Assembly (NCBI GenBank): GCA_024413395.1
Contig: JAKSUH010000002.1
Location: forward strand, 1-40,010
From: an archaeon
GTDB taxonomy: Archaea; Methanobacteriota; Methanobacteria; Methanobacteriales; Methanobacteriaceae
DNA length: 40,010 nt
Direction: 5' to 3'
Shown: positions 8,504-17,719 of the stretch, piece after piece
How positions within the stretch are numbered: position 1 is the first letter of the stretch
Layout: every line of letters starts with the position of its first letter
The notes under the pieces: generated by a model
Told to the model about the DNA's origin: nothing
Seen by the model: only the letters and a program-made list of their open reading frames with translations
Database searches by the model: none
Made by a program: the position numbers and the translations under genes

Positions 8504-9706
8504 TTAATATGGTGAATTATTATCTACAACATTTTTACTTATTTTTTCATGAACTTTAGGATAAAACCCCGCCTCAGTAGAGGATTTACGAATATTTTCA
8601 ATTAATTCATTAGTTGGAATTGATGTTGGACAATTTAAAGTACATAAACCACATAAAGTACACATATATAATCCAGAATTATAGCTAGTCTCTTCATCTT
8701 CAATGAATTTACTCATAGCTACTCCACGACCACCTAAATAGTTATTAAAACCAAATTCATTTCCTACAGCATTATATACTGGGCAATGTATTAAACAATT
8801 TCCACATCCAATGCACCACAAACATTCATCTAATGCATCAGATCTACCATTATCCAATAAAATAAGAACTATTCTATGTGCTCCATACATATCTTTAAGT
8901 AATTTTTTCTCAATATCAGCTGTTTTTGAAGGTCCTGAAATAACATTAATATAACTAGTAACAAATTTACCTGTAGCAAAGACGGTTTCTAATTTTACAA
9001 GAGATATTGCATCCTCAATTGTAGGAACAATTTTATCAATACCTGCAACAATAATATGTAATTTTTTAGAGGCAACAAGAGATACATTTCCCTCATTGTG
9101 AACTATAACTGCTGAACCTTCTTCAGCTGCTAATACATTTGCACCAGAAATACCTATTTCAGATGTAGAAATTTCAGAAAGCACCTCATCTCGAACATAT
9201 TCTAAAATTTTATGATGTTCAGGTGGAAGATTAGTATCTTTTGCTTTATTGATAATATTAGCAATCGCTTTAACATCCAAATGAGATGCAGGTCCTGTTG
9301 GATGAACAGGTTTATTATCATTCTCTTTAAGTTGTAATATCCTATCTCCTAAATCTGTTTCAATAACTTCAAAACCTTTCTGAGATATAAACTTTTTAAA
9401 ATTAATTTCACCTAATGTATTAGATTTAGCTTTAGCAATCTTTTTATTATAATTATTTTTAATTAAATCATAAATCAAATTACAAGCTTCTTGATTATTT
9501 TTAGCTAATAAAACTTCAAATCCATTAGAAGTAAATGTTTGTATAGCTAATTCTTTTAGTTCTTTATTATTTTCAATAGATTCTTTTTTAAATTCTTGAA
9601 CTTTTTTTTGAAGTTTTTTAACTTTAGGTGAAGATTTTAACTGATCAGAACGTGATTTAACAGTTTTAAATGAATTCCTCATAATCTCTAATTCATTTTG
9701 ATTCAT
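8504..9706 (-). CDS. LutB-like LUD-domain protein with two [4Fe-4S] clusters
   Basis: A 400-residue protein of the lactate-utilisation LutB family. The N-terminal two thirds is a LUD domain (GISGANVLAAEEGSAVIVHNEGN is characteristic). It is followed by a dicluster ferredoxin region with CLWCIGCGNCLIHCP at about 295-309 and CTLCGLCTLNCP at about 349-360. In bacteria LutA, LutB and LutC oxidise L-lactate; here no LutC is present, so the donor is uncertain. I chose the internal ATG at 9706, preceded by GGTGATAATT, over an ATG 12 bases upstream. Its start overlaps the end of the LutA-like gene by 14 bases, implying translational coupling. Confidence 0.85.
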   Translation of the reverse strand: MNQNELEIMRNSFKTVKSRSDQLKSSPKVKKLQKKVQEFKKESIENNKELKELAIQTFTSNGFEVLLAKNNQEACNLIYDLIKNNYNKKIAKAKSNTLGEINFKKFISQKGFEVIETDLGDRILQLKENDNKPVHPTGPASHLDVKAIANIINKAKDTNLPPEHHKILEYVRDEVLSEISTSEIGISGANVLAAEEGSAVIVHNEGNVSLVASKKLHIIVAGIDKIVPTIEDAISLVKLETVFATGKFVTSYINVISGPSKTADIEKKLLKDMYGAHRIVLILLDNGRSDALDECLWCIGCGNCLIHCPVYNAVGNEFGFNNYLGGRGVAMSKFIEDEETSYNSGLYMCTLCGLCTLNCPTSIPTNELIENIRKSSTEAGFYPKVHEKISKNVVDNNSPY

Positions 9707-10364
9707 AATTATCACCATATTTAATTAAAAATTCAGTTAAATCTAAAACATCTAAATCTTCATTTTTTAAGTTTAATTTACAAAATGGACAAGCAGTAAT
9801 TAATAGTTCTGCATTGGTACTTTTAGCTTCTTCCAATCTATTTTCAGCTAAAACGTTAGCAATTTCTGGAAAAGCCGATTTTACTCCACCACCAGCACCA
9901 CAACATAATCCTTTATCTTTAATATTATCCATTTCAATTAAATTAGCTACTTTTTTAATTACATTACGAGGTTCTTCAACAATACCACAATGTCTAGATA
10001 AATGACAAGAATCATGATAAGTAACATCTAAATTAGTTTTATTTAAATTTAATTTACCCTCTTTTATTAAAGAATCTAAAAGTTGAGAGATATGAATAAC
10101 CTCTAAACCTTCATAATCTTCACTAAGAGTTTTATAACAACCTGCACAAGAAGTTAAGATAGTTTCATCTTTAAGTAAAGCAGTATTTTTATTAATTTGT
10201 TCTTTAGCTTCTTTAATAAATCCAGTTCTTAAAAGAACTGAACCACAACAGTTTTCATTATCTAAAATATGATAATCCACATTTGCTAAGTTTAATAATT
10301 CTTCAGTAGCCTTAGCAATTGAAGATTCTCTTTCACGTGCAGTACATCCTCTAAAATATATCAT
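9693..10364 (-). CDS. LutA/HdrB-like CCG-domain Fe-S protein
   Basis: About 223 residues with two CCG-type cysteine-rich domains. The first has ENCCGSVLLRTG and TSCAGCYKTL; the second has YHDSCHLSRHCG, GLCCGAGGGVK and ACPFCKLNL. These motifs bind the unusual [4Fe-4S] clusters found in heterodisulfide reductase HdrB, GlpC/GlcF and LutA. The reading frame stays open 42 bases further upstream, but the ATG at 10362-10364 has a GAGG ribosome-binding site and gives the family start MIYFRGCTAR. It pairs with the LutB-like protein and probably forms an electron-transferring oxidoreductase with it. Confidence 0.85.
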   Translation of the reverse strand: MIYFRGCTARERESSIAKATEELLNLANVDYHILDNENCCGSVLLRTGFIKEAKEQINKNTALLKDETILTSCAGCYKTLSEDYEGLEVIHISQLLDSLIKEGKLNLNKTNLDVTYHDSCHLSRHCGIVEEPRNVIKKVANLIEMDNIKDKGLCCGAGGGVKSAFPEIANVLAENRLEEAKSTNAELLITACPFCKLNLKNEDLDVLDLTEFLIKYGDNYESK

Positions 10365-10389
10365 TAAATTCCTCAATTTAAAAAAATAA

Positions 10390-10722
10390 TTATTCATCAA
10401 CTTCATTATTTAAAGCAGTTATTTTAACTACTTCATCAAGATTTCTTTGTAAATCCTCAATAATAAAGTATAATTTTGCAATAATAAACAATAAAACAAC
10501 AATGGCTGCTATAAATACAAAATCAAGCCCACGAGAGATACCTAATAACTTAGCAAAAAGACCACTTGCATCTGGAAATATTGAAAACAATATCATAAAG
10601 AGCATAGCTACAGATAAAACTATTGCACTTGATAAAGAAATTCTATGCATCTTATATCTAATAATTGCATAAATCAATACTAAAATAGCCACAATTGTAA
10701 ATAAGTAAGAATAAACAAACAT
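10390..10722 (-). CDS. DUF2304 membrane protein
   Basis: A 110-residue protein with three hydrophobic segments (about residues 2-20, 30-49 and 62-84) and a short polar C-terminal helix (EDLQRNLDEVVKITALNNEVDE). This is the DUF2304 pattern, a small membrane family usually coded next to GT2 dolichyl-phosphate sugar transferases, as here. I use the ATG at 10720-10722, preceded by AAAGGTGTAAAA; a TTG start 18 bases upstream would overlap the glycosyltransferase. Its role is unknown, but it probably anchors or assists the neighbouring transferase. Confidence 0.82.
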   Translation of the reverse strand: MFVYSYLFTIVAILVLIYAIIRYKMHRISLSSAIVLSVAMLFMILFSIFPDASGLFAKLLGISRGLDFVFIAAIVVLLFIIAKLYFIIEDLQRNLDEVVKITALNNEVDE

Positions 10723-10732
10723 TTTTACACCT

Positions 10733-11437
10733 TTAATCAAACAATCTATGTCTCATCATAGTTATCATTATTTTAATCCCTACTTTGAAATTAGTTCCTT
10801 TATGTTGGGTTTCAGGATTATATATTGTTTTTATTTCAACCTCTTCAAATGAAATATCATTATCATGAATTTCACGAATAAATTCAGATGAGATTAAATA
10901 ACCATGTGCATTAATATCAATTTTATTTAATGCATCAATAGTTAAAGCTCTAAAACCAGTTTGAGAGTCACTTACATCTGCATTATAAAATATACGAGTT
11001 AATATATTCATTACAGTATTTGCAAAGTTTTTGGAAAAGGGCATATCCTCTAAAGGACGTGCTCCAATAACAGCATCAACACGACCACTAGTTAAAGGCT
11101 CTAAAACTTTTTCAATATCTTTAACATCATGTTGACCATCAGCATCAATATTGACAATATATTTTGGATTATATTTCAAAACAGCAGCAAACCCTGTTTG
11201 CATTGCAAGACCAACACCTCTGTTAATAACATGAGAATAAATATGAATTTGAGATGGAAATTCTTTTTTAACATCTTTTAATATTTGTAAAGTATTATCA
11301 GAAGACCCATCATTTATAATTACCATATTATAACCTAAATTAGCTATTTCTGTAACTACAGGCTTAATTCTAGTTTCTTCATTATAAGCTGGAATAATAA
11401 TATATGTGTCTTTTTTATCCTCTTTTGAAATATTCAT
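10733..11437 (-). CDS. family 2 glycosyltransferase (dolichyl-phosphate-sugar synthase-like)
   Basis: A 234-residue cytoplasmic GT-A enzyme. IIIPAYNEETRI at about 14-25, IINDGSSDNT at about 40-49 and NIDADGQHD at about 96-104 are the nucleotide-sugar and metal-binding motifs; SDSQTGFRAL marks the dolichyl-phosphate mannose/glucose synthase branch. There are no C-terminal membrane helices, so membrane attachment may come from the DUF2304 protein coded next to it. The likely role is to load a sugar on a polyprenyl phosphate for glycoprotein or wall polymer synthesis. Confidence 0.9.
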   Translation of the reverse strand: MNISKEDKKDTYIIIPAYNEETRIKPVVTEIANLGYNMVIINDGSSDNTLQILKDVKKEFPSQIHIYSHVINRGVGLAMQTGFAAVLKYNPKYIVNIDADGQHDVKDIEKVLEPLTSGRVDAVIGARPLEDMPFSKNFANTVMNILTRIFYNADVSDSQTGFRALTIDALNKIDINAHGYLISSEFIREIHDNDISFEEVEIKTIYNPETQHKGTNFKVGIKIMITMMRHRLFD

Positions 11438-11461
11438 ATTATTACTCCTAAAATAAAAAAA

Positions 11462-11986
<525 letters not shown>

Positions 11987-12044
11987 TCAATTTTCAAAAA
12001 TTTTAATAAATAAAAAATAAATATATATTAGAGGTATTACTTTA

Positions 12045-12077
12045 ATGGAAAATGATTACTATGAAACAAGGTTTTAA
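12045..12077 (+). other. possible 10-codon leader ORF before DUF1846
   Basis: ATG at 12045 opens [10 protein letters not shown] and stops with TAA at 12075-12077, overlapping the start of the DUF1846 gene in another frame. The only good ribosome-binding site, GAGGT at 12031-12035, is nine bases before this ATG and too far from the DUF1846 start that the family suggests. It may be a leader for translational coupling, or a one-base sequence error may have split the true N-terminus. Confidence 0.35.
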
Positions 12078-13566
12078 CCCAGAAAAATATATTGAAGAGC
12101 AGTCTGAACATATCCTTAAAAGAATAAATGAAGGAAAAAGTGAAAGACTTTATTTAGAATTCGGAGGTAAACTCGTTCATGATAAACATGCAATGAGAGT
12201 ATTGCCTGGTTTTGATGAAAATGCTAAAATTAAACTCCTAGAAAAAATGAGTGATTATGCAGAAATTATTCCGTGCATTTACTCAGGAGATATAATTAGT
12301 AATAAAACTCGTCAAGATTTTGGAATAACATACGATTTAGAAATTATGCGTTTAATAGACACCTTCAGAAAATTTAATCTCTCAATAAACAGTGTAGTAG
12401 TTACTAGATACGAAGAATCTCCAGCAGTTGAAATATTTATTAATAAATTAGAACGTAGAGGAATCAGAGTATACAAGCATTTCTTTACAAAAGGATATCC
12501 AACTGATGTAGAAACCATTGTAAGTGATGAAGGATATGGTGCAAATCCATATATTGAAGTAACAAAACCTTTAGTAGTAATAACCGGACCTGGAGGAGGA
12601 AGTGGTAAACTAGCAACTTGTCTTTCACAATTATACCATGAATATAAATTAGGAAGAACCGTTAGATATGCTAAATTCGAAACATTCCCAATCTGGAGTA
12701 TTCCATTAAAACATCCAGTAAATATTGCTTACGAAGCAGCTACCGCAGATTTAAAAGATGTTAATATGATAGATAACTTCCATCTTGATGCTTATAATGA
12801 ATTAGCTGTTAATTATAATAGAGATTTAGAAGTTTTCCCTGTAGTAAAAAGAATTATTGAAAAAATTACAGGAAAATCAGAATATTTATCTCCAACAGAT
12901 ATGGGGGTTAATAGAGCAGGTTTTAGTATAATAGATGATGAAGTCTGTAGAGAAGCAGCAATTCAGGAAATCATTAGAAGATTTTTAATAGCTGAATGTG
13001 ATTATAAAAAAGGAAAAATATCCTTAGAATCATTAGAACGTAGCGAACTTTTAATGAAAGAAATTGGAGCTAAAGTAGAAGATAGAAAATGTGTAATAGC
13101 TGCAAGAGACTATATTAAAGTTAAACAAGAAGAAACAGGAAATGAAAACCTTGATGGTTTTGCTATCGAACTATCAGATGGAACATTTATTACTGGAAAA
13201 AGTTCTGATAAAATGGTTGCTGCAGGTGCTGCAATCTTAAATGCTATTAAATATATTGCTAATATTGATGATGAAACTCCTTTAATTGCTCCTGAAGTAT
13301 TTGAAGCTATGGAACAACTTAAAACTGAAACATTAGGACAAGAAAAAGCTAGTTTAAGTGTAGAAGATATTTTAGCATCCCTTGCTATTTCTGCTACATC
13401 TGATGAAACTGCATTATTAGCTGAAACTAAACTTAAAGAATTAAGATTATGTAAAGCACATTCAACTGCAATATTGAATAATAAAGATGAACAAGATTTA
13501 AAAGCTATGGGAATAGACGTTACTAGTGACCCTGAGTTTTTAAACAGTAATTTATACTTTATTTAA
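12061..13566 (+). CDS. DUF1846 family protein
   Basis: A 501-residue protein of the DUF1846 family, found in many anaerobic bacteria and some archaea. The N-terminus [22 protein letters not shown] matches the family's usual beginning, so I chose ATG 12061 over an in-frame ATG at 12052. Conserved stretches include [19 protein letters not shown] and [21 protein letters not shown] at about residues 177-197, a P-loop-like glycine-rich segment. The biochemical function is not established to my knowledge. It is cotranscribed with pyrF, which begins a few bases after it. Confidence 0.9.
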   Translation: MKQGFNPEKYIEEQSEHILKRINEGKSERLYLEFGGKLVHDKHAMRVLPGFDENAKIKLLEKMSDYAEIIPCIYSGDIISNKTRQDFGITYDLEIMRLIDTFRKFNLSINSVVVTRYEESPAVEIFINKLERRGIRVYKHFFTKGYPTDVETIVSDEGYGANPYIEVTKPLVVITGPGGGSGKLATCLSQLYHEYKLGRTVRYAKFETFPIWSIPLKHPVNIAYEAATADLKDVNMIDNFHLDAYNELAVNYNRDLEVFPVVKRIIEKITGKSEYLSPTDMGVNRAGFSIIDDEVCREAAIQEIIRRFLIAECDYKKGKISLESLERSELLMKEIGAKVEDRKCVIAARDYIKVKQEETGNENLDGFAIELSDGTFITGKSSDKMVAAGAAILNAIKYIANIDDETPLIAPEVFEAMEQLKTETLGQEKASLSVEDILASLAISATSDETALLAETKLKELRLCKAHSTAILNNKDEQDLKAMGIDVTSDPEFLNSNLYFI

Positions 13567-13581
13567 AAATTAATGATTAAT

Positions 13582-14229
13582 ATGAAAATAGAAAACAAAA
13601 TTATTTTAGCATTAGATTTAATGAATTTAGAAGATTCAATTAAATTATGTGAACAAATATCCGATAAATTAAATACAATTAAAATAGGTTATCCTTTAAC
13701 ATTAGCAGAAGGATTAAACGCTGTTACAACCTTAAAAAAAGAATTTGATTTTAATATAATCTGTGATTTTAAAGTAGCAGATATAGATGCTACTAATTCA
13801 AAAATTTGTGATGTCACTTTCGAATCTGGAGCAGATGCAATAATTTGTCATGGATTTGTAGGTCCTGATTCTGTTCAAGCATGTTTAGATTCAGCAAACA
13901 ATCACAATAAAGAACTATTTTTATTAACTGAAATGTCACATCCAGGAGCTCGTAAATTTTTACAAGCAAATGCAGATGAAATTGCAAGAATGGGACGTGA
14001 AATGGGAATTAAAAACTATGTTGCACCAGCAACTAGAATTAATAGATTAAAAGAAATTAGAGAAATTGTTGGCTCTGAAGCTTGTATAATATCTCCAGGT
14101 GTTGGAAAACAAGGAGGAAATGTTAGAAAAATTTTAAATATATCAAATGGAGCTATTATAGGACGTTCTATTTATGAAGCAGAAGATCCTAAAAAAGCTT
14201 TAAATGATTTTATTGATTTAATTTATTAA
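13582..14229 (+). CDS. pyrF: orotidine 5'-phosphate decarboxylase
   Basis: A 215-residue enzyme that decarboxylates OMP to UMP, the last step of pyrimidine synthesis. The catalytic DxKxxD motif is present as DFKVADIDATN (Asp62, Lys64, Asp67), with the phosphate-binding end ISPGVGKQGG and AIIGRSIY. The length is typical of archaeal enzymes. I start at ATG 13582 (MKIENKIILALDL); an ATG at 13573 would add three residues. It follows DUF1846 and runs convergently into the membrane protein gene, overlapping it by 20 bases. Confidence 0.95.
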   Translation: MKIENKIILALDLMNLEDSIKLCEQISDKLNTIKIGYPLTLAEGLNAVTTLKKEFDFNIICDFKVADIDATNSKICDVTFESGADAIICHGFVGPDSVQACLDSANNHNKELFLLTEMSHPGARKFLQANADEIARMGREMGIKNYVAPATRINRLKEIREIVGSEACIISPGVGKQGGNVRKILNISNGAIIGRSIYEAEDPKKALNDFIDLIY

Positions 14230-14734
14230 TATATCCTGCAAATTCATAGCTTACTTCAAATAATATGAAGTAAAGAAAAGTCCGAATATCAAATAAACCA
14301 AATATTCCTAAAAATAGAACTGCAACTTTCATTAAACATCTATATTCAAAGAATAAATTTATGTATATGTTTTTAGTATAAAGAATAATTCTTTCATGGG
14401 CTAATTCATCTAATAAAGCAGTTATAATACATACAATTAAAGCTATGAAATTAACTGGCGGAATACCAAAAATTAAACAAATAATAGCAAAAACAGCCAA
14501 AGTAATAATATGATGAACTCCATCTACTTTAAAAGCAAAGACATTACCAATTAAAATAGCTATGAAAATAACACAAGCATCAGCATTTACAATTGTTGCA
14601 TAACCTGCAAATACACCACAGATTACTCCTAATAAACAAGCCACTGATACATTCTTTTTTTCATCAAATGCATCATCAGATGTTTTCATGAAAAATCCGG
14701 ATAAAAAATAAGATACTGCTAGAGTTATGGACAT
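14210..14734 (-). CDS. multi-pass membrane protein, unknown function
   Basis: A 174-residue hydrophobic protein with roughly six membrane segments. Distinct features are a DDAFDEKKN loop near residue 20, a KVDGVHH motif near residue 70 and a DELAHERI motif near residue 109. Acidic/His motifs in loops between helices hint at a metal-dependent or prenyl/phospho-transfer membrane enzyme, but I do not recognise the family. The ATG follows directly on the TAA of dys, with GGGAGG inside the dys end as ribosome-binding site, so it is translationally coupled to deoxyhypusine synthase. Confidence 0.7.
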   Translation of the reverse strand: MSITLAVSYFLSGFFMKTSDDAFDEKKNVSVACLLGVICGVFAGYATIVNADACVIFIAILIGNVFAFKVDGVHHIITLAVFAIICLIFGIPPVNFIALIVCIITALLDELAHERIILYTKNIYINLFFEYRCLMKVAVLFLGIFGLFDIRTFLYFILFEVSYEFAGYINKLNQ

Positions 14735-15658
14735 TTAATCCTCCCTAATTTTATCTAATGCTGCAGCATAGATTAATGGGAAAATGAATGTTACATCACC
14801 AATTACAGTTGCTAAATTAGAACCACATTTTGCTTTTGCCCATGATTTAGCTTCTTCTAATGGAGCACCGCTTAAACTACCAGATTCTGGACGATCCATA
14901 GTAATTTGGATAGCTGCATCCAATCCTCCTTTAATTACATTACTTGCAAGAGCATAATGTTTAGGAAGACCTCCACCTAAAAGTATTCCTCCAACTTTTT
15001 CACTATCAAATACTATATCTGATAAATAATGCATATCTTTTACAGCATCTACAGTAAAATCGTGATCTTGAGTAAATATCCATAATTGTAATCCAAACAT
15101 ACTGTCTATTAAACCTGGAGCAAAAATTGGAGTTTTATTTTTAGCAGCTTGATAAAGAATTGAATCTTCATCATCAATTAATAGCCCAACTTCGTACAAT
15201 AATTCTTGAATTGAAATGACTTTAAATCTAGAAGCTATATCTTCAAAAATATTAGTTATTTCAGTTTCAAAGACTACAAAATCATCAGATTGAGTATATA
15301 CATCAGCTATTCTACCAATTCCTTCTGCATTCAAAGCTTCATCATCATTACCTAAATCTTTATAATGTCGACCACCAAAAGCTTCAAGCAAATCATGTGT
15401 GATATTAGCACCACTAGAAATAAGTACATTAACTTGTTTTTCTTTAATCATAGAAGATATAATCTTTCTCATACCTCCTGGAACCATTGGCCCCCCAAGA
15501 CTCATGAAAACATTCATATCTTCATCTATAATCATGTCAGAAAGTAAATTACATGCTCGTGAAACTCTACCAGAACCTAAAACACCCGAATTTTCAAATT
15601 GAACAAGTAACTCACTAACAGTCATATTTTCTTTAATTTGAATTTGATTAACTTTCAT
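14735..15658 (-). CDS. dys: deoxyhypusine synthase
   Basis: A 307-residue NAD-dependent enzyme that transfers the aminobutyl group of spermidine (or a related polyamine) to a lysine of aIF5A, the first step to hypusine. Family segments are SLGGPMVPGGMRKII, ISSGANITHDLLEA (NAD binding), GGGLPKHY and the active-site region SGAPLEEAKSWAKAK with the catalytic lysine, followed by VIGDVTFIFPLI. The length matches archaeal enzymes. I start at ATG 15658, preceded by GTGATTTG; a TTG just upstream is in frame. It lies just after the CBS regulator gene and is followed without a gap by a membrane protein. Confidence 0.93.
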   Translation of the reverse strand: MKVNQIQIKENMTVSELLVQFENSGVLGSGRVSRACNLLSDMIIDEDMNVFMSLGGPMVPGGMRKIISSMIKEKQVNVLISSGANITHDLLEAFGGRHYKDLGNDDEALNAEGIGRIADVYTQSDDFVVFETEITNIFEDIASRFKVISIQELLYEVGLLIDDEDSILYQAAKNKTPIFAPGLIDSMFGLQLWIFTQDHDFTVDAVKDMHYLSDIVFDSEKVGGILLGGGLPKHYALASNVIKGGLDAAIQITMDRPESGSLSGAPLEEAKSWAKAKCGSNLATVIGDVTFIFPLIYAAALDKIRED

Positions 15659-15666
15659 CAAATCAC

Positions 15667-16569
15667 TTAATTTGTAATAATAGGAATTTCTTCTAAATTA
15701 GTAATACTTTCAATTAAATCAGTTCTAGTAACAATACCTAAAAAGTCATCGTTTTTATCAGAAACTATTAATCTTCCTATTCCTTTCTCAAACATAAGGT
15801 TAATAGCATTAGCTATTTTAGTATCTTCATCAACAAATACAATATCACTAGACATCAATTCTTTAACTTTAAAGCCATATTGATTTAATGCTAATGCTTT
15901 AACAATATCAGAAACAGTAAACATACCAATGATGTCACCACCATCAATAACCGGAGCACCATCAATAGTATTATCAGCTAAAACTTTAGCAGCTTCTTCT
16001 ATAGAATTTTCTGGTTTTAAGAAAATTACATCTTTAGTAGCAATTTCACCTACAGTCTTTTTAGGAATACTTCTAATTGTTTTAGTATCTATAAGTAAAA
16101 TATTATCCATATCATCTCTACCTACAATAGTACCCATAACTCCTAAGTTATTTACAGGTGTAGGTCCGATACGTACTTCATCACCTAATTTTAAATCTTT
16201 AATACTTCCTAAAACTTTAATAGCTGCTTCACATGCTGTTGGTCGAGGAACACTAGTAAATTCAATTCTAGCAACAGAGACATCTTCTAATTTAGTTTCA
16301 TTTTTATATATAGGAACTTTTGAATCATTATCAGAAACTGAAATATTTAATGAATGATATGCCTCTACAGTAGGTTTATATCCTCCTCTAGGACCAGGAA
16401 CACCTTTAACTAAAGATAAACTTCTAAGAGATTGCATTTGATTACGAATAGTACCTGGATTTCTTCTCATAACTTCTGCAATATCTTCCCCTTTAATTGA
16501 TTTACCTTCTGAAGATTGATATAAATTAATAAGTGTTTGTAAAATCTCTTTTTGAACTGATGTTAACAT
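15667..16569 (-). CDS. HTH transcriptional regulator with two CBS domains (COG2524 type)
   Basis: A 300-residue protein. Residues 1-75 form a winged helix (GKSIKGEDIAEVMRRNPGTIRNQMQSLRSLSLVKGVPGPRGGYKPT, recognition helix near 35-50). A middle region at about 95-170 has a small beta-rich domain. Two CBS domains follow at about 181-235 and 240-295 (VIFLKPENSIEEAAKVLADN, DIVFVDEDTKIANAINLMFE). CBS pairs usually sense adenine nucleotides or SAM, so it is probably a DNA-binding regulator responding to such a ligand. The target is unknown. It sits nine bases upstream of dys and is probably cotranscribed with it. Confidence 0.85.
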   Translation of the reverse strand: MLTSVQKEILQTLINLYQSSEGKSIKGEDIAEVMRRNPGTIRNQMQSLRSLSLVKGVPGPRGGYKPTVEAYHSLNISVSDNDSKVPIYKNETKLEDVSVARIEFTSVPRPTACEAAIKVLGSIKDLKLGDEVRIGPTPVNNLGVMGTIVGRDDMDNILLIDTKTIRSIPKKTVGEIATKDVIFLKPENSIEEAAKVLADNTIDGAPVIDGGDIIGMFTVSDIVKALALNQYGFKVKELMSSDIVFVDEDTKIANAINLMFEKGIGRLIVSDKNDDFLGIVTRTDLIESITNLEEIPIITN

Positions 16570-16664
16570 TATCCCTCACCAATATAATTTTTATAAATAA
16601 TTATATTTAAATATTAATAATTAATCCTCACATATGTTTAGAAAATTAAATAAAAATTTAAACA

Positions 16665-17651
16665 TTATTTAATTAACTGTTTTAAATCATTTCTAATAAT
16701 TGAAGTTGCATTAAACCCTTGAATAGAATCTACCATTTCAGGGAATTTACTTTTTGGAATTAAAACATTAATTTGTGAATAATTAGAACCTTTAGTAATA
16801 GTTGGTTCATCTGCACAAAGTTTATTTTCAACTAAAAATTTACTAACTTCTTCTATTTTTTCATTAGCTATATTAAATTTAACATCAAAGTAATTCTTAG
16901 CAGTTATTGCACCTAAAAGTTGTTTGTAAATCATTTTAGCTTTTTCTAATTTTTCACCAGTACAACTTACACCAGCATATAATCCTGCTGAAGAATGTAA
17001 AATAGTTTCAAGTTCTTTTAATCCAGCTTTTCTTAAACTAGATCCAGTTTGAGTATTATCTACAATTAAATCTGCACCTTTAGCAATGTATACTTCAGTT
17101 GCACCATCAGAGTTAATTACTTGAACTTTTTCATTATCTCCATCAGTTAAACCTCTTACTTGTACAAAAGGAACTGAATCTCCGAAAAGTTCTTGATAAC
17201 CTGGATTTTCCATAATAAATTTTCTAGTTAAATTTGGGTATTCAGTGAATATTAAGATTGGAGTATCTCTTTCTTTATTTTTTAAGAAGAAATCAGTTAA
17301 ATCTTCATATGGAGCATCATTAGGAAGTGCTACTATTAAACGAGTTTTTTCCATGATTTAAATCTCTAATTTTAACAGTGTGAGTATCTCTTAAAACAGA
17401 TTCTTCTTTAATCCAATCTTCTCCAACAATAGAAATATCTACCATACCCTACTTAGTTCAACAGGAGTACTTTGTGGACGTGTTAAAAATGCTATAATAT
17501 CATCATCATTTAAAATATCAATTTCATAAGATTCATTACCAGGTTCATATCCTCTTACTTCATAACCTGCATCAACGAATAATTGATAAGTATTACCTCT
17601 ATTAACGTTGTTTAAACTACCTTTTGGTAGACCTAATATAATTTTTGTCAT
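16665..17651 (-). pseudogene. hisG: ATP phosphoribosyltransferase with two compensating frameshifts
   Basis: First enzyme of histidine synthesis, joining ATP and PRPP. Three pieces align end to end. Piece 1 is an N-terminal part from 17651 ([14 protein letters not shown]...[12 protein letters not shown]). Piece 2, about 33 codons in another frame, is [20 protein letters not shown] and onwards to LNHGK. Piece 3 returns to the first frame and runs from [10 protein letters not shown] to 16665. The breaks lie at a G-run (17447-17449, one G too few) and an A/T-run (17345-17350, one base too many). Together they restore a full protein of about 328 residues including the C-terminal ACT-like regulatory domain. 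All motifs are intact, so sequencing error in homopolymers is more likely than a dead gene. Confidence 0.9.
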
Positions 17652-17719
17652 ATCAATAGATATATATAATATAATATTTAAAAATTAGCAATTAATAAAA
17701 AAAGAAATATGAATAAAAG

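Noticed and set aside
15929-16357. 142-residue antisense ORF inside the CBS regulator gene
   Set aside because: Ser/Thr/Ile-rich shadow translation, no ribosome-binding site, and the opposite strand codes for a recognisable HTH-CBS protein.
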